From the NCBI RefSeq assembly GCF_963666015.1, contig NZ_OY762555.1, forward strand, positions 1,860,001-1,924,000: 64,000 nt of DNA, written 5' to 3'. Shown one piece after another: positions 1 to 8,661 of this stretch. The DNA comes from an uncultured Sphaerochaeta sp. GTDB lineage: Bacteria; Spirochaetota; Spirochaetia; Sphaerochaetales; Sphaerochaetaceae. Every line of letters starts with the position of its first letter. Position 1 is the stretch's first letter. The translations under genes were made by a program, and so were the position numbers. Below the pieces are notes generated by a model. The model had not been told where the DNA came from. It saw only the letters and a program-made list of their open reading frames with translations, and searched no databases.

Positions 1-547
1 TTTGCATATCCAAGCGAAAGACCACATCCATGAAAAACTCAAAGAACTCCCAAACCACACCAATGGTCATGGAGAAACAGAAGGCAACAATGGACACGAA
101 AAAAGGAGAGAGGCGGATGGAGAACCGTTCGTTCTGGTTGAGTATATCCACCAGGGAAAACCCGATTGCTGCTGCCAAGAAACCGTTGAACGTATGCAGT
201 AGGGTATCCCAGAATGGGAAGGTCACATAGTAGGAGCGCATCTCCCCGAGTATCTCGGCTGCAAAAATGAAGAAAAGGATGATGTTCTCCAAGGTATCCG
301 GTATGTCGATACGGGTGTTGGTTTCTATCAGGGAAGGAATAGCGAATAGGAACAGGGTAAGCACACAAAGAAAAACATTCTCATAGTTGCGATTGAAAAG
401 CTGGGCTACCAGTACCAAGACAACAATGAAACGCAGGACATAGTGCACGATGCGCGCACTATCCTTTTCCCTCAAGGCCTGGCGGAATGATTTCTTCTCT
501 GGGGCTTTCCACTTCTTCATGGGTAGCATTGTGAGGGGAGAAATCAT
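1..547 (-). CDS. Membrane protein, partial (YjdF/DUF2238-like)
   Basis: An open frame runs leftward from an ATG at 547 to the window edge, about 182 codons with no stop, so the C-terminus lies outside. A basic, lysine-rich N-terminus is followed by several hydrophobic segments. One of them carries an F-W-D-x-L-L-H-x-F-N-G-F pattern, which I associate with small polytopic YjdF/DUF2238-like proteins of unknown function. A later segment contains W-E-F-F-E-F-F-M-D. Other in-frame ATGs at 529 and 520 are possible starts, and none has a clear Shine-Dalgarno. It is divergent from the polysaccharide genes to its right. Family assignment is from motif memory only. Confidence 0.6.
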   Translation of the reverse strand, partial: MISPLTMLPMKKWKAPEKKSFRQALREKDSARIVHYVLRFIVVLVLVAQLFNRNYENVFLCVLTLFLFAIPSLIETNTRIDIPDTLENIILFFIFAAEILGEMRSYYVTFPFWDTLLHTFNGFLAAAIGFSLVDILNQNERFSIRLSPFFVSIVAFCFSMTIGVVWEFFEFFMDVVFRLDMQ

Positions 548-860
548 GCCGGTCAATAGTATTTTGCACTTCTTAACTAGATATACGTTACTAATCTTTC
601 AGGGTAGTTTTCCAATACAAAGCTATACACTTTCCGCCTTTTGCCAACTAATCGTTTTTCTAATCTATATTTACTTTCACCAATCTACATGGTATCGTTT
701 AGTGGTTTAAGGAATCACTCTAACAACAGGTTACTATGCACATCTTCGTACCGCACACCCAAGTATGCTTGTTGGTAGAGCCATTCTTGCACAAGAGAGA
801 ATCTCGTCGGGAAAGCGAGATTTACTCAAAATTTTTGCATAGGAAAATGGGGACCCAGGT
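548..860. other. Divergent intergenic region
   Basis: This AT-rich spacer separates two divergent genes. It holds no convincing reading frame. The one clear structure is a hairpin at 800-822. I could not pick out a strong sigma-70 promoter with confidence. Confidence 0.4.
800..822 (+). promoter_or_regulatory. Leader hairpin before Wzz-like gene
   Basis: A perfect 7-bp inverted repeat (AATCTCG and CGAGATT, loop of 9) lies 38 bases upstream of the Wzz-like start codon. There is no T-tract, so it is more likely a leader structure or operator than a terminator. Confidence 0.3.
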
Positions 861-2990
861 ATGGAAGAAACGTTGTACGAGGACGAAGGCATCAGCATAA
901 GTGAACTTATTGGTATTGTATTGAAGCATTTCAAACTGCTTCTGATTGTATTTGGTATCATCGTCCTTGTCTGTGTGGGATATATTTTGATGAATGATCC
1001 CACCTATACAGCCACTACCACGGTAAGCGTGGATTCGATCAAGAACCTTACTGCCTGGAATACAGCAAGAGGAGATATCAGGAACATCACTACTGAACTG
1101 CAGTTCCTCACACGTGATGAAACAGTACGTGGGGCCTTGGGGCAACTAAACCTTGCCTCCTACATACGTAAGGATGGCTCTACCTATGAAGATATGCTCA
1201 CTGACAAGAAGAAGTTCAAGTGCCTACAGGAATCAATCACCACCGGTGAGATAAAGGACACCAATTCAGTTTCTATCTCACTTGAACACTCCAACCCTGG
1301 TTTTGCCCAAGATTTTCTGGGTGCTCTTACCAATGAATTCTCTGCATCTCTCCTTGCCTTTGCAAATACCGACCTTACCTTGCAGCGCGAGGCCTTGAAC
1401 AGGCAGTGGGAAGAGAGCACGACCCTTCTGGAATCAAGCAAGGCAGCATTAGCTACCTTCCAGGAAGAAACAGACATTCTCTCCTTGGAAGCTAATAAAT
1501 CGGCATATCAGCGAATTCTCTCCCTCATCCAACTTCAGCTGGGAGAAGTAGCGGGAATCGCTCCTGCAACATCATTGGAAGTAGCGCTCAAATCTCTTGG
1601 ATTACAGGATGAGCAGGTACTTCTCCTCTCCTCCAGGTATTCAGATGCCTATAGACAGTATCTCTATGATGAAATCGCGCGATTACTGGTACAATCAAAT
1701 ACATCTGAAGAGAACATAGTACGTAATCCGGAATTAGAACTTGTACTCACAGACTTGGAAGCACAATTCTCCGAACTTTTCCTCTCCCAAGGTTTCGAGG
1801 AACTTACTGCTCTTGAAAGAACACGCAGCATCACATCAAGTATAGAATTTGCAATCCTCAGCAGTCTGGAGAGTGAATATCTAAACAAACTGAAAACGGT
1901 AACCAACCTACAACTCGAATACTCAGAACTCCGTAATGATGTATCCAGAGAGACCAGTACTTCTGTAAGTCTGACTTCTCAGTTACGATCTCTCGAATCA
2001 TTTCTTACCTCAGAGCGTACTGCCATGCAGGAAGTGGAACCAGTGAAACTGGTTAATGAGGATGGAGAATCAAACAATCTCCTTATTCTGGCAGTGGGAG
2101 TACTGCTGGGAGCAGCACTCGCCCTGCTTGCGACCCTGCTTGCTGAATACCTCTCTGATACGATTGATGACGAACAATCCCTCACCAGAATTCTAGGTAA
2201 GGAAGGAAAGCTGCTTACCACCATCCCCCCGGGAAGCAAGGATATAAATACAGAGATGGAAATACTCGAACATCCTGATTCGGCTGCAGGAAGTGCCTAC
2301 ACTCACCTTGCAGGTATCATGATGTATGCCCCGAACACCAACGTATTTACCCTGGGAAGCTTGAGTTATGGGCAAGGAACTTCCTATACCACACTCAATA
2401 CAGCTCTCTCCATGGTGAAGAGCGGCAAGAAGGTCCTCGTTATTGGTACCGCGAATGAGGGAATGAACTACCAACGCCTCTATGCAAAGATTACCAGCCA
2501 TGTGGAAATCGCTTCAGCGGCCCACCTAAAGACATTCTCCCTCGACAAGCCTTGCAAACCTACAGGAGAAGACCCTGAACTTATCATTACTTCCATGGAT
2601 GCAGGTCCAAATGAGCTGGGACAGATTCTCAATAGCCCACAGTTTGTAGAGTACCTTGGCAGTGTTTCCGCTCTCTTTGATGTGGTGCTCATCGACGGAC
2701 CAACGTTCCGCTCTGCTTCAAATCTGCTTGCCGTTTCAAGAGCCACCAATGGGTTGATCCTGAACATCCGTAGCTTTGTAGGGTCTCGTAGGATGCTCAA
2801 GGCATTGCTGCACACGTTTGGACTCTGCAACCTGCCTCTCTCTGGCGTTATCCTGAACAATATTGCAGGAAAACCCTCCTATCAGGAGCGACAGGCAATC
2901 CAGGTACATGACAAGGCTTTGACTTCCCTCATGTCTGGAAATGGTGGAGGAAGAGAAGCTAAGCTGTTAACAAAAGCCGCATCTCGTTAA
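861..2990 (+). CDS. Wzz/BY-kinase-like chain-length protein, kinase domain degenerate
   Basis: This is a 709-residue inner-membrane protein of the polysaccharide co-polymerase type. A cytoplasmic N-terminus precedes a first membrane helix near residues 24-45. A long periplasmic region rich in helix and coiled-coil character follows, then a second membrane helix near 405-428. The remaining ~280 residues have the fold pattern of a bacterial tyrosine kinase (VLVIG near 515, VVLIDGP near 608). The Walker A site should be near residue 498, but it reads S-Y-G-Q-G-T-S-Y, without the GK[ST] lysine, and no tyrosine-rich tail is visible. It probably sets polymer length or acts as a scaffold without kinase activity. 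The next gene is a polymerase-like membrane protein. Confidence 0.75.
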   Translation: MEETLYEDEGISISELIGIVLKHFKLLLIVFGIIVLVCVGYILMNDPTYTATTTVSVDSIKNLTAWNTARGDIRNITTELQFLTRDETVRGALGQLNLASYIRKDGSTYEDMLTDKKKFKCLQESITTGEIKDTNSVSISLEHSNPGFAQDFLGALTNEFSASLLAFANTDLTLQREALNRQWEESTTLLESSKAALATFQEETDILSLEANKSAYQRILSLIQLQLGEVAGIAPATSLEVALKSLGLQDEQVLLLSSRYSDAYRQYLYDEIARLLVQSNTSEENIVRNPELELVLTDLEAQFSELFLSQGFEELTALERTRSITSSIEFAILSSLESEYLNKLKTVTNLQLEYSELRNDVSRETSTSVSLTSQLRSLESFLTSERTAMQEVEPVKLVNEDGESNNLLILAVGVLLGAALALLATLLAEYLSDTIDDEQSLTRILGKEGKLLTTIPPGSKDINTEMEILEHPDSAAGSAYTHLAGIMMYAPNTNVFTLGSLSYGQGTSYTTLNTALSMVKSGKKVLVIGTANEGMNYQRLYAKITSHVEIASAAHLKTFSLDKPCKPTGEDPELIITSMDAGPNELGQILNSPQFVEYLGSVSALFDVVLIDGPTFRSASNLLAVSRATNGLILNIRSFVGSRRMLKALLHTFGLCNLPLSGVILNNIAGKPSYQERQAIQVHDKALTSLMSGNGGGREAKLLTKAASR

Positions 2991-3036
2991 AGATACACTG
3001 TCCCTCCTCAAGGGAGGAGGGAACAGGAGAGTGTGA

Positions 3037-4215
3037 ATGAAATACAGACTGTTGATGCAGGAACCCAAGAACACACTTCCCTCTACTCCTTTGCTGCTAC
3101 AGGTGTTGATTCCTTCATACCTTATACTATTACTGCTTGATAGTATTTTCACTATTCCCAATATAGCAATTATCTCTTTCGTACTTGCTTCTCTTTGTAC
3201 CATCATGACTGTGGTTACCCAACGGGATGCCATGGAATTGATTGACTATCTTATTGGTGGTGTGTTGGTCCTTCTCTTGATCTATGGAAAGGTCACCCAA
3301 GGACCAGGGGTCTCCCTTCTCAGAGGGTTGGGTTACTCACTGGCGGGCTTCAGTATTGGGATCCTGCTCGTATACTCCAGCTGGTCAAAGAATACTTTCC
3401 GAATTTTCTTCATCATTGCCGCTATGCTTCTGGCCATCATAGTCTGGACAATCATTACAGACCTACCAATTTGGAGTGGTATAAAGAAGGCTCCCATTAC
3501 CTATATTGCGAGCATCATGTTCCTGGGAGAAGGGTTACTCTATATCTCAGACTTCTACAATAAACGGTATCGACCAGTTATTTGGCCGGCACTTGTTTCA
3601 GCGGTACTCTCCTACTGCGCCAAAGGCCGAGCTGCAATCATCATATCGCTGTTGTTCCTGATCGCAATCATCATTATCAACATACGCTTCATTGCATACT
3701 ACTATGTCGATTCTGGAACCCACTGGCTGAAGTACTATCGCCTTCCACTCCTGCTTGCGTTGATCATGATCATCATAGCCCTTGCGCTCCTGGTTCCCCA
3801 CCTCTACCGTTACTCGCAGTTTGGGAAATTGGGGTTAACCAATACAGGAAGACTCAGTGCAGCAACAAGGTTCCTGAATGAACTGACACCCAAGAAACTG
3901 CTTACCGGATTCACCCCGTCCTTCCTGGCAAGCAAAGGACTTCCAAACTCCTACCTATGGATGATTGCATCATTCGGAATCTTCGCTGCAATCCCCATTC
4001 TGGCTATCCTCTTCAGCCTCTATCGCCTTCTGCCTACCTCATCACTGCTCTTCAGCCTCATGGTCATCCTATCAGCATACTTCCTCGGAGAGATGCTCTA
4101 CCCCTTCCGCTATGGCGATATTCTCTTCGTACCCCTGGTCATCAGTGCCTTCCACTATGAGAGGATCTACATTCCAGGCAAGCATGATGAACCACCATTC
4201 TGGGACCAGTACTAA
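3037..4215 (+). CDS. O-antigen polymerase/ligase-like membrane protein
   Basis: The 392-residue protein has about ten hydrophobic helices and a larger loop near residues 265-305 with a TNTGRL motif. This is the layout of Wzy polymerases and WaaL-type ligases that join surface polysaccharide repeats. The ATG at 3037 has a good Shine-Dalgarno (AGGAG) and lies 46 bases after the Wzz-like gene, so the two are probably one transcript. The short gap contains a small CCTCC/GGAGG hairpin. Sequence conservation in this family is very low, so the call rests on topology and context. Confidence 0.6.
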   Translation: MKYRLLMQEPKNTLPSTPLLLQVLIPSYLILLLLDSIFTIPNIAIISFVLASLCTIMTVVTQRDAMELIDYLIGGVLVLLLIYGKVTQGPGVSLLRGLGYSLAGFSIGILLVYSSWSKNTFRIFFIIAAMLLAIIVWTIITDLPIWSGIKKAPITYIASIMFLGEGLLYISDFYNKRYRPVIWPALVSAVLSYCAKGRAAIIISLLFLIAIIIINIRFIAYYYVDSGTHWLKYYRLPLLLALIMIIIALALLVPHLYRYSQFGKLGLTNTGRLSAATRFLNELTPKKLLTGFTPSFLASKGLPNSYLWMIASFGIFAAIPILAILFSLYRLLPTSSLLFSLMVILSAYFLGEMLYPFRYGDILFVPLVISAFHYERIYIPGKHDEPPFWDQY

Positions 4216-4221
4216 GGATTA

Positions 4222-6243
4222 TCACTTCTCTGAAGTCTTTGTGACAAACCTGGGAAAACAGTATTCCCCCCGGTAGTTCGATGCATTGTACATGGGATAT
4301 TTTACTGGTATATACGTCTTCTCACGCTCTGGTTGCTCCCCGTCCTGGGTATAAACCCATAGCTCCTTCTGGTCCCAGACGATGATCTCATCTCGTTCAT
4401 CACCGGTAACATCAAGCACTTCAGAGCAGAGTTCAGGGTGCCCATCATCAGGAAAGGAAACGACAATATCCCCCTCTCCATCCATCAAGCCTCCGCTCTT
4501 TACACTTGCACTGAGCAGTACCAAGTCCTGGGATGAACCATCCCAGTTGACCGGGGCTATAACCGCGCCATTGCTACGCATTTCACGGTGCCAAAGCTCT
4601 TCACCCTTACAGTTGTGCATATATACAATACCTTGGCTACCCCAATAGGTAGTCGTGCAAATCTCCAGTCCTCGTTGGTCAGGCAGGAAGTTCCCAACAC
4701 TGATACGCTGCCCGTGACCATTGATGGTCCGCTTGAGGATGGTACCGTCAGGACGAAGCAACATAAAGCCTTCCCAGCCTGAGACAATTGCCAGAAGGTC
4801 TTCCTCTTCAGGATCGATTGGCCCGATGACGATCTCATCGGTATGATCGGTGGATATAGGAAGCTCCCAGAGAAGGTTTCCCTTACTGTCGATCATATTG
4901 TAACAGCTGAAAATCTCGTCCTTCCCATCCTTGTTGAAGTCATAAGCATAGGGGAAATGACCGGTGTTATTGTGGGAGAATGTCCAGAGAAGATTTCCTT
5001 GGTTGTCATACAGCCAGAGGCGAGCATACCGGTCCTTGATAAGCAAGTCACTGGGACGGTCCTTCCCTGATACATTCACAATCCTGATGGAATCAACATT
5101 GAGCCGATCGAATGCATGATGACCAAATTCCACCCCGCAAAGAGTGTCAGCAGGCTCGCTATTGAAGGGAGTGTCCATCTGGAATTTTACAACACCCGTT
5201 TTTCCATCAAGGAAGAAAATCTTGAAATCCCAGCTTGCAATAACCTCATCGGTGCCGTCACCATCAATATCATAGATCTGGAAGGGAAGGTCGGTTGTGA
5301 GGTGGATAACATCCTCATCATCTCTGCTCTCCCCTACCTGCCAGAGCACTTCTCCCGTCTCCAGGCTTACTGCAGTGAGGCAACTGATGAATGGATAGCG
5401 ATCCTTGTATACACGCCGTTGATGCTGTGCAATGACAAAGAACTGCTCATCTGTTCCTGCAAGATGGCCAAAGCGGATCTGCCTTCCAGACCCGAAGGAC
5501 CCCAAACTGATTTTCCGATGCAGTTTCATCCCCGGAAATTGTGTTCTCTTCCGCTCCAAACGTGTCTTCAGAGAACGTTTCTCCTCTTCGAGAATCCGCA
5601 GTGCCTTTTCATTCGTGTGTACACGGATACTCTTGTATTGGGTAGGCATACACCCACAAAGGGCAATCGCACCACACCCATAGCGACCATCTTCAGCGTT
5701 CAGGACAAGCACACCCTCATGATAAATTGATATTGCATCTCCTTCCACTAGGATTGAGAGATGTTGGAAATCATCAGGGGACCAGGATAGCGGGCAACTG
5801 CCTATAACCGTCCTCTCAAGCAGGTCTACACGATGAAGCTCAAGACCCTCACGTGTAAAGAACAGTCCATAGTGACGTAAACTGCTCTGGTATCGAAACA
5901 AGACTCCTGTATATAAGTCTGTGGAGAGTGGGCGTAGTGTTACCGTTAGCTGGTAATCGCGCCAATCGGTATCGCCTGATACCAGGGTAGGGAGCGTTCC
6001 CTTGGCCTCTGGCTCCTGGATCCGTGAAAGCTCCATGACATGGTTGCTGTTCATGATAGGATTGGTAACCATCCAGGTAGGCCCCTTATAGGTATAATTG
6101 GCAACCGGGTCATGCCACACCCCTTTATACCCTTCATCTGGGTAGTAGTGATACTCTCCCATTGCAGAGTGCTCTCTGTCATAGGGGAAGGGGCCGAGAG
6201 GGAAAGAAGAGAAATCCTCTTCGAACAGTAGTATATCGTTCAC
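4222..6243 (-). CDS. LamG/DUF1080-like plus beta-propeller protein
   Basis: This 673-residue protein has no signal peptide and so appears cytoplasmic. The first ~215 residues look like a jelly-roll of the LamG or DUF1080 (3-keto-disaccharide hydrolase-like) type. A charged helical linker follows (~215-240). The C-terminal ~430 residues hold repeated blades with calcium-type D-x-D-x-D-G-x-x-E loops (DIDGDGTDEV, DFNKDGKDEI), as in FG-GAP propellers and rhamnogalacturonan lyases. The start is GTG at 6243, preceded by an AGGAG box. It follows a Gfo/Idh/MocA oxidoreductase by 14 bases, so a joint role in oxidised-glycoside turnover is a reasonable inference. No catalytic residues can be assigned. 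Confidence 0.55.
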   Translation of the reverse strand: MNDILLFEEDFSSFPLGPFPYDREHSAMGEYHYYPDEGYKGVWHDPVANYTYKGPTWMVTNPIMNSNHVMELSRIQEPEAKGTLPTLVSGDTDWRDYQLTVTLRPLSTDLYTGVLFRYQSSLRHYGLFFTREGLELHRVDLLERTVIGSCPLSWSPDDFQHLSILVEGDAISIYHEGVLVLNAEDGRYGCGAIALCGCMPTQYKSIRVHTNEKALRILEEEKRSLKTRLERKRTQFPGMKLHRKISLGSFGSGRQIRFGHLAGTDEQFFVIAQHQRRVYKDRYPFISCLTAVSLETGEVLWQVGESRDDEDVIHLTTDLPFQIYDIDGDGTDEVIASWDFKIFFLDGKTGVVKFQMDTPFNSEPADTLCGVEFGHHAFDRLNVDSIRIVNVSGKDRPSDLLIKDRYARLWLYDNQGNLLWTFSHNNTGHFPYAYDFNKDGKDEIFSCYNMIDSKGNLLWELPISTDHTDEIVIGPIDPEEEDLLAIVSGWEGFMLLRPDGTILKRTINGHGQRISVGNFLPDQRGLEICTTTYWGSQGIVYMHNCKGEELWHREMRSNGAVIAPVNWDGSSQDLVLLSASVKSGGLMDGEGDIVVSFPDDGHPELCSEVLDVTGDERDEIIVWDQKELWVYTQDGEQPEREKTYIPVKYPMYNASNYRGEYCFPRFVTKTSEK

Positions 6244-6257
6244 TTGAGTCTCCTAAT

Positions 6258-7547
6258 TTACCAATGAAGCAGGGCATCTACATCAACAGGAAGCCCACTG
6301 GCGATTGACTTGTTTGCTGCTATACCGGTAAGTATCGAGCGAATACCATCATTGTGGTCCGCACTCCTGAAAAGGGGGTCGTGAGGAGGGTTCTCCAGGA
6401 AAATATCATCCAGCATTGCTGGATCCCCCCCTCCGTGTCCTCCTTCCCGGGACTCGACCTCAACCTCGTAGGGGGTATCGAGCAAAGGGCACACCCTGAT
6501 CTTATGAAAGACTGTTGCACCTTCATCACACTGTTTCCCCCCTGCATTGATGTAGGGCTTCTCCAGTGCGGTGTATTCAATTCTCCCCTTAGAGCCGTTA
6601 ATAGCCACATTAAACCCTTCCCAAGGAAGGTAGGTATTCAAAGAGTAGGAAAGCATAGCCCCGCTCTTGTAGCGGACAAGCGCAGCCATGGTATCCTCGA
6701 TGCTGATATCATCGGAGAAGACGGAGCGGTCACGGATATAACCGCTCTCCTCTTCGGCATCCAGATAAAGCCCCTTGAGTGTGGGATTGCTCTCCAAATC
6801 GATGGCAAAGGGGTCATGCTTGGCCACCTCACTTCCATGACAACGATAGTAGAACTGCTTAACACCCCGCTTCTCTGCAGCTGCCTGCCCATAAAAATTC
6901 AAATCCCCGTATGCAAAGACGGTCTTCGGCTGGGTGCCCAACCAAAAATTGACCAGGTCGAAGTGGTGGGTGCTCTTGTGGACGAGTAAACCTCCGCTGT
7001 TCTGTTTGTTTCGATGCCAACGTCGGTAGTAGTCTGCCCCATGCTGGGTATTGAGCAACCATTCAAAATGTACGGAAAAGACCTTTCCAAGGGTTCCTTG
7101 AGCGATCAACTCCCTGATCTTCGAGTGATGGGGTGCGTAGCGATAGTTGAAGGTCACCCTGATTGTCTTGCCATACTGCTTTTGCGCATCAAGGATTGCC
7201 TGCGCTTTTTCACAATCCGTAGTTATGGGCTTTTCACTGATGACATCACACCCCAACTCCATCGCCTTGATGATGTACTGGTCATGGGTCCTATCCACTG
7301 AAGTGACGATGATGACATCGGGCCTCTGTTCCTTGACCATCTGGGTGAATTGATCACACTTGTAAGTCGGCACTGGGGGGTGCCCACATTGGTCTTCAAG
7401 GATGGTATTTGAGTAATCCATCCTCTTCTGACTCATATCACAAAAAGCGACCAACTCGCTTGAATCCTGGTATCGGGAGGCGATTGCCTCATAGAACATG
7501 CGGGCCCGTCCTCCGGTTCCCACCTGCGCATACCGTTTTTTCTTCAT
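6258..7547 (-). CDS. Gfo/Idh/MocA family oxidoreductase
   Basis: This 429-residue enzyme begins with a Rossmann dinucleotide site (Q-V-G-T-G-G-R near residues 8-14). The EKP motif near residue 105 is the hallmark of this family of NAD(P)-dependent sugar dehydrogenases. It is longer than the usual ~340-380 residues, with an insert in the C-terminal half around H-x-S-T-H-H-F-D. The ATG at 7547 follows an AGGAG box. It lies between an AraC regulator and the propeller protein, all on the minus strand and opposite a GH3/ABC sugar operon. The substrate is probably a sugar or glycoside taken up by that transporter, but its identity is unknown. Confidence 0.85.
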   Translation of the reverse strand: MKKKRYAQVGTGGRARMFYEAIASRYQDSSELVAFCDMSQKRMDYSNTILEDQCGHPPVPTYKCDQFTQMVKEQRPDVIIVTSVDRTHDQYIIKAMELGCDVISEKPITTDCEKAQAILDAQKQYGKTIRVTFNYRYAPHHSKIRELIAQGTLGKVFSVHFEWLLNTQHGADYYRRWHRNKQNSGGLLVHKSTHHFDLVNFWLGTQPKTVFAYGDLNFYGQAAAEKRGVKQFYYRCHGSEVAKHDPFAIDLESNPTLKGLYLDAEEESGYIRDRSVFSDDISIEDTMAALVRYKSGAMLSYSLNTYLPWEGFNVAINGSKGRIEYTALEKPYINAGGKQCDEGATVFHKIRVCPLLDTPYEVEVESREGGHGGGDPAMLDDIFLENPPHDPLFRSADHNDGIRSILTGIAANKSIASGLPVDVDALLHW

Positions 7548-7636
7548 TCCATGACTCCTGTTTGCACAGAAGTATACGCCCTATAGAAGGCCTTGTCGTT
7601 GGCAGAATAAGAAGAGAATTTGTCTTTTTTCGTAGA

Positions 7637-8473
7637 TTAGTAGTCAGTACGGGTTGTGAGTCGTACCTTGGATATATACTCAGAGGGAGCAATGCCTCCA
7701 TGTTGCTTGAAGAACCGCGAAAAGTACTGCAGATTCTCAAACCCTAGGCTGAAACCAATCTCACTGAGCGTCTGTTCCGTATTCTGGATCAAGAACAAGG
7801 CTTTCTCAAACTTCATCAGATTTATGTACTTGATCGCAGATAATCCTGTCTGCTTCTTGATCACGCGGTAGAGATAATCCTGGTTATACCCACAACTCTG
7901 GGCCATCTCATGGACACTGAAAGAGTGGTCAAGATGTGCATCGATGTACTTATCTACCATGTTCAGAAGCTCAGACTTACCGGAGAGCGAACTTTCCCGC
8001 AGCTGGTGGATGGGACTCGATTCATAAATAGGCAATGAGTGTTCGAGGCAGAGCCGGTTCATCGAGAGCAAGCACTCCATCAGCAAGGCAGAGGACATCG
8101 CTCGATAATGCAATGCTTTACGTTGCCCTTCCAGCACAATCCTGCTGAGCAAGCTGTAGATCTGGTTCTCCCGGTCTCGAAACTTGGTCTCAATGCCCAG
8201 CAGCACTTCATCCACATGAGGGTCCGAAGCGGCAAACTTCACCTCAAGCATCTTTACCCCATCCTTACTGGTGGCTTGGAAGGCATGGCGCCGGCCTTGC
8301 TTGCAGAATACAATATCTCCTGCTTCCAACGCATACGGTTCCCCATCAAACCAGTTTGTTGCAGTACCTGCGTACACCAGCTGGACTTGGTAATCACTCA
8401 CATGGTAGTGTTCAGCCTTTCCCTCCCCCTGTTTGTAGTAGAACCGACCGGAGGATGTAATTCTTACATACAT
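7637..8473 (-). CDS. AraC-family transcriptional regulator
   Basis: The 278-residue protein has an N-terminal cupin-like sugar-sensing domain (about 1-150) and a C-terminal AraC double helix-turn-helix (about 180-275). The end carries the usual G-F-x-x-L-Q-Y-F-S-R-x-F-K and P-S-E-Y pattern. It is divergent from the binding-protein/GH3 operon, with 188 bases between them, and upstream of the oxidoreductase. This placement suggests it activates one or both units in response to a sugar. Confidence 0.88.
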   Translation of the reverse strand: MYVRITSSGRFYYKQGEGKAEHYHVSDYQVQLVYAGTATNWFDGEPYALEAGDIVFCKQGRRHAFQATSKDGVKMLEVKFAASDPHVDEVLLGIETKFRDRENQIYSLLSRIVLEGQRKALHYRAMSSALLMECLLSMNRLCLEHSLPIYESSPIHQLRESSLSGKSELLNMVDKYIDAHLDHSFSVHEMAQSCGYNQDYLYRVIKKQTGLSAIKYINLMKFEKALFLIQNTEQTLSEIGFSLGFENLQYFSRFFKQHGGIAPSEYISKVRLTTRTDY

Positions 8474-8661
8474 CAGGAACCTCTCTCTTTGGATTAGCTC
8501 TGCTCATTCTAGGAGAAGAGGCTCTTATTAAACAAGACCGTACATACGAAAAAGGATAACTATTTTTCTCTTTATGCTAACGACTGGATAAAAAAGGACT
8601 CATATACTTTGCTACAAAGAGGCCGAATGTTTTTGGCCTTATCACCTTAAGGAGGATTCCT
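8474..8661. promoter_or_regulatory. Divergent promoter region, AraC/ABC operon
   Basis: This 188-base spacer must hold the promoters of both the AraC gene and the sugar operon. A TATACT-like -10 is visible near 8608, and an AGGCC(10)GGCCT inverted repeat at about 8621-8640 lies just before the AAGGAGG of the binding-protein gene. No clear -35 was found. Confidence 0.35.
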
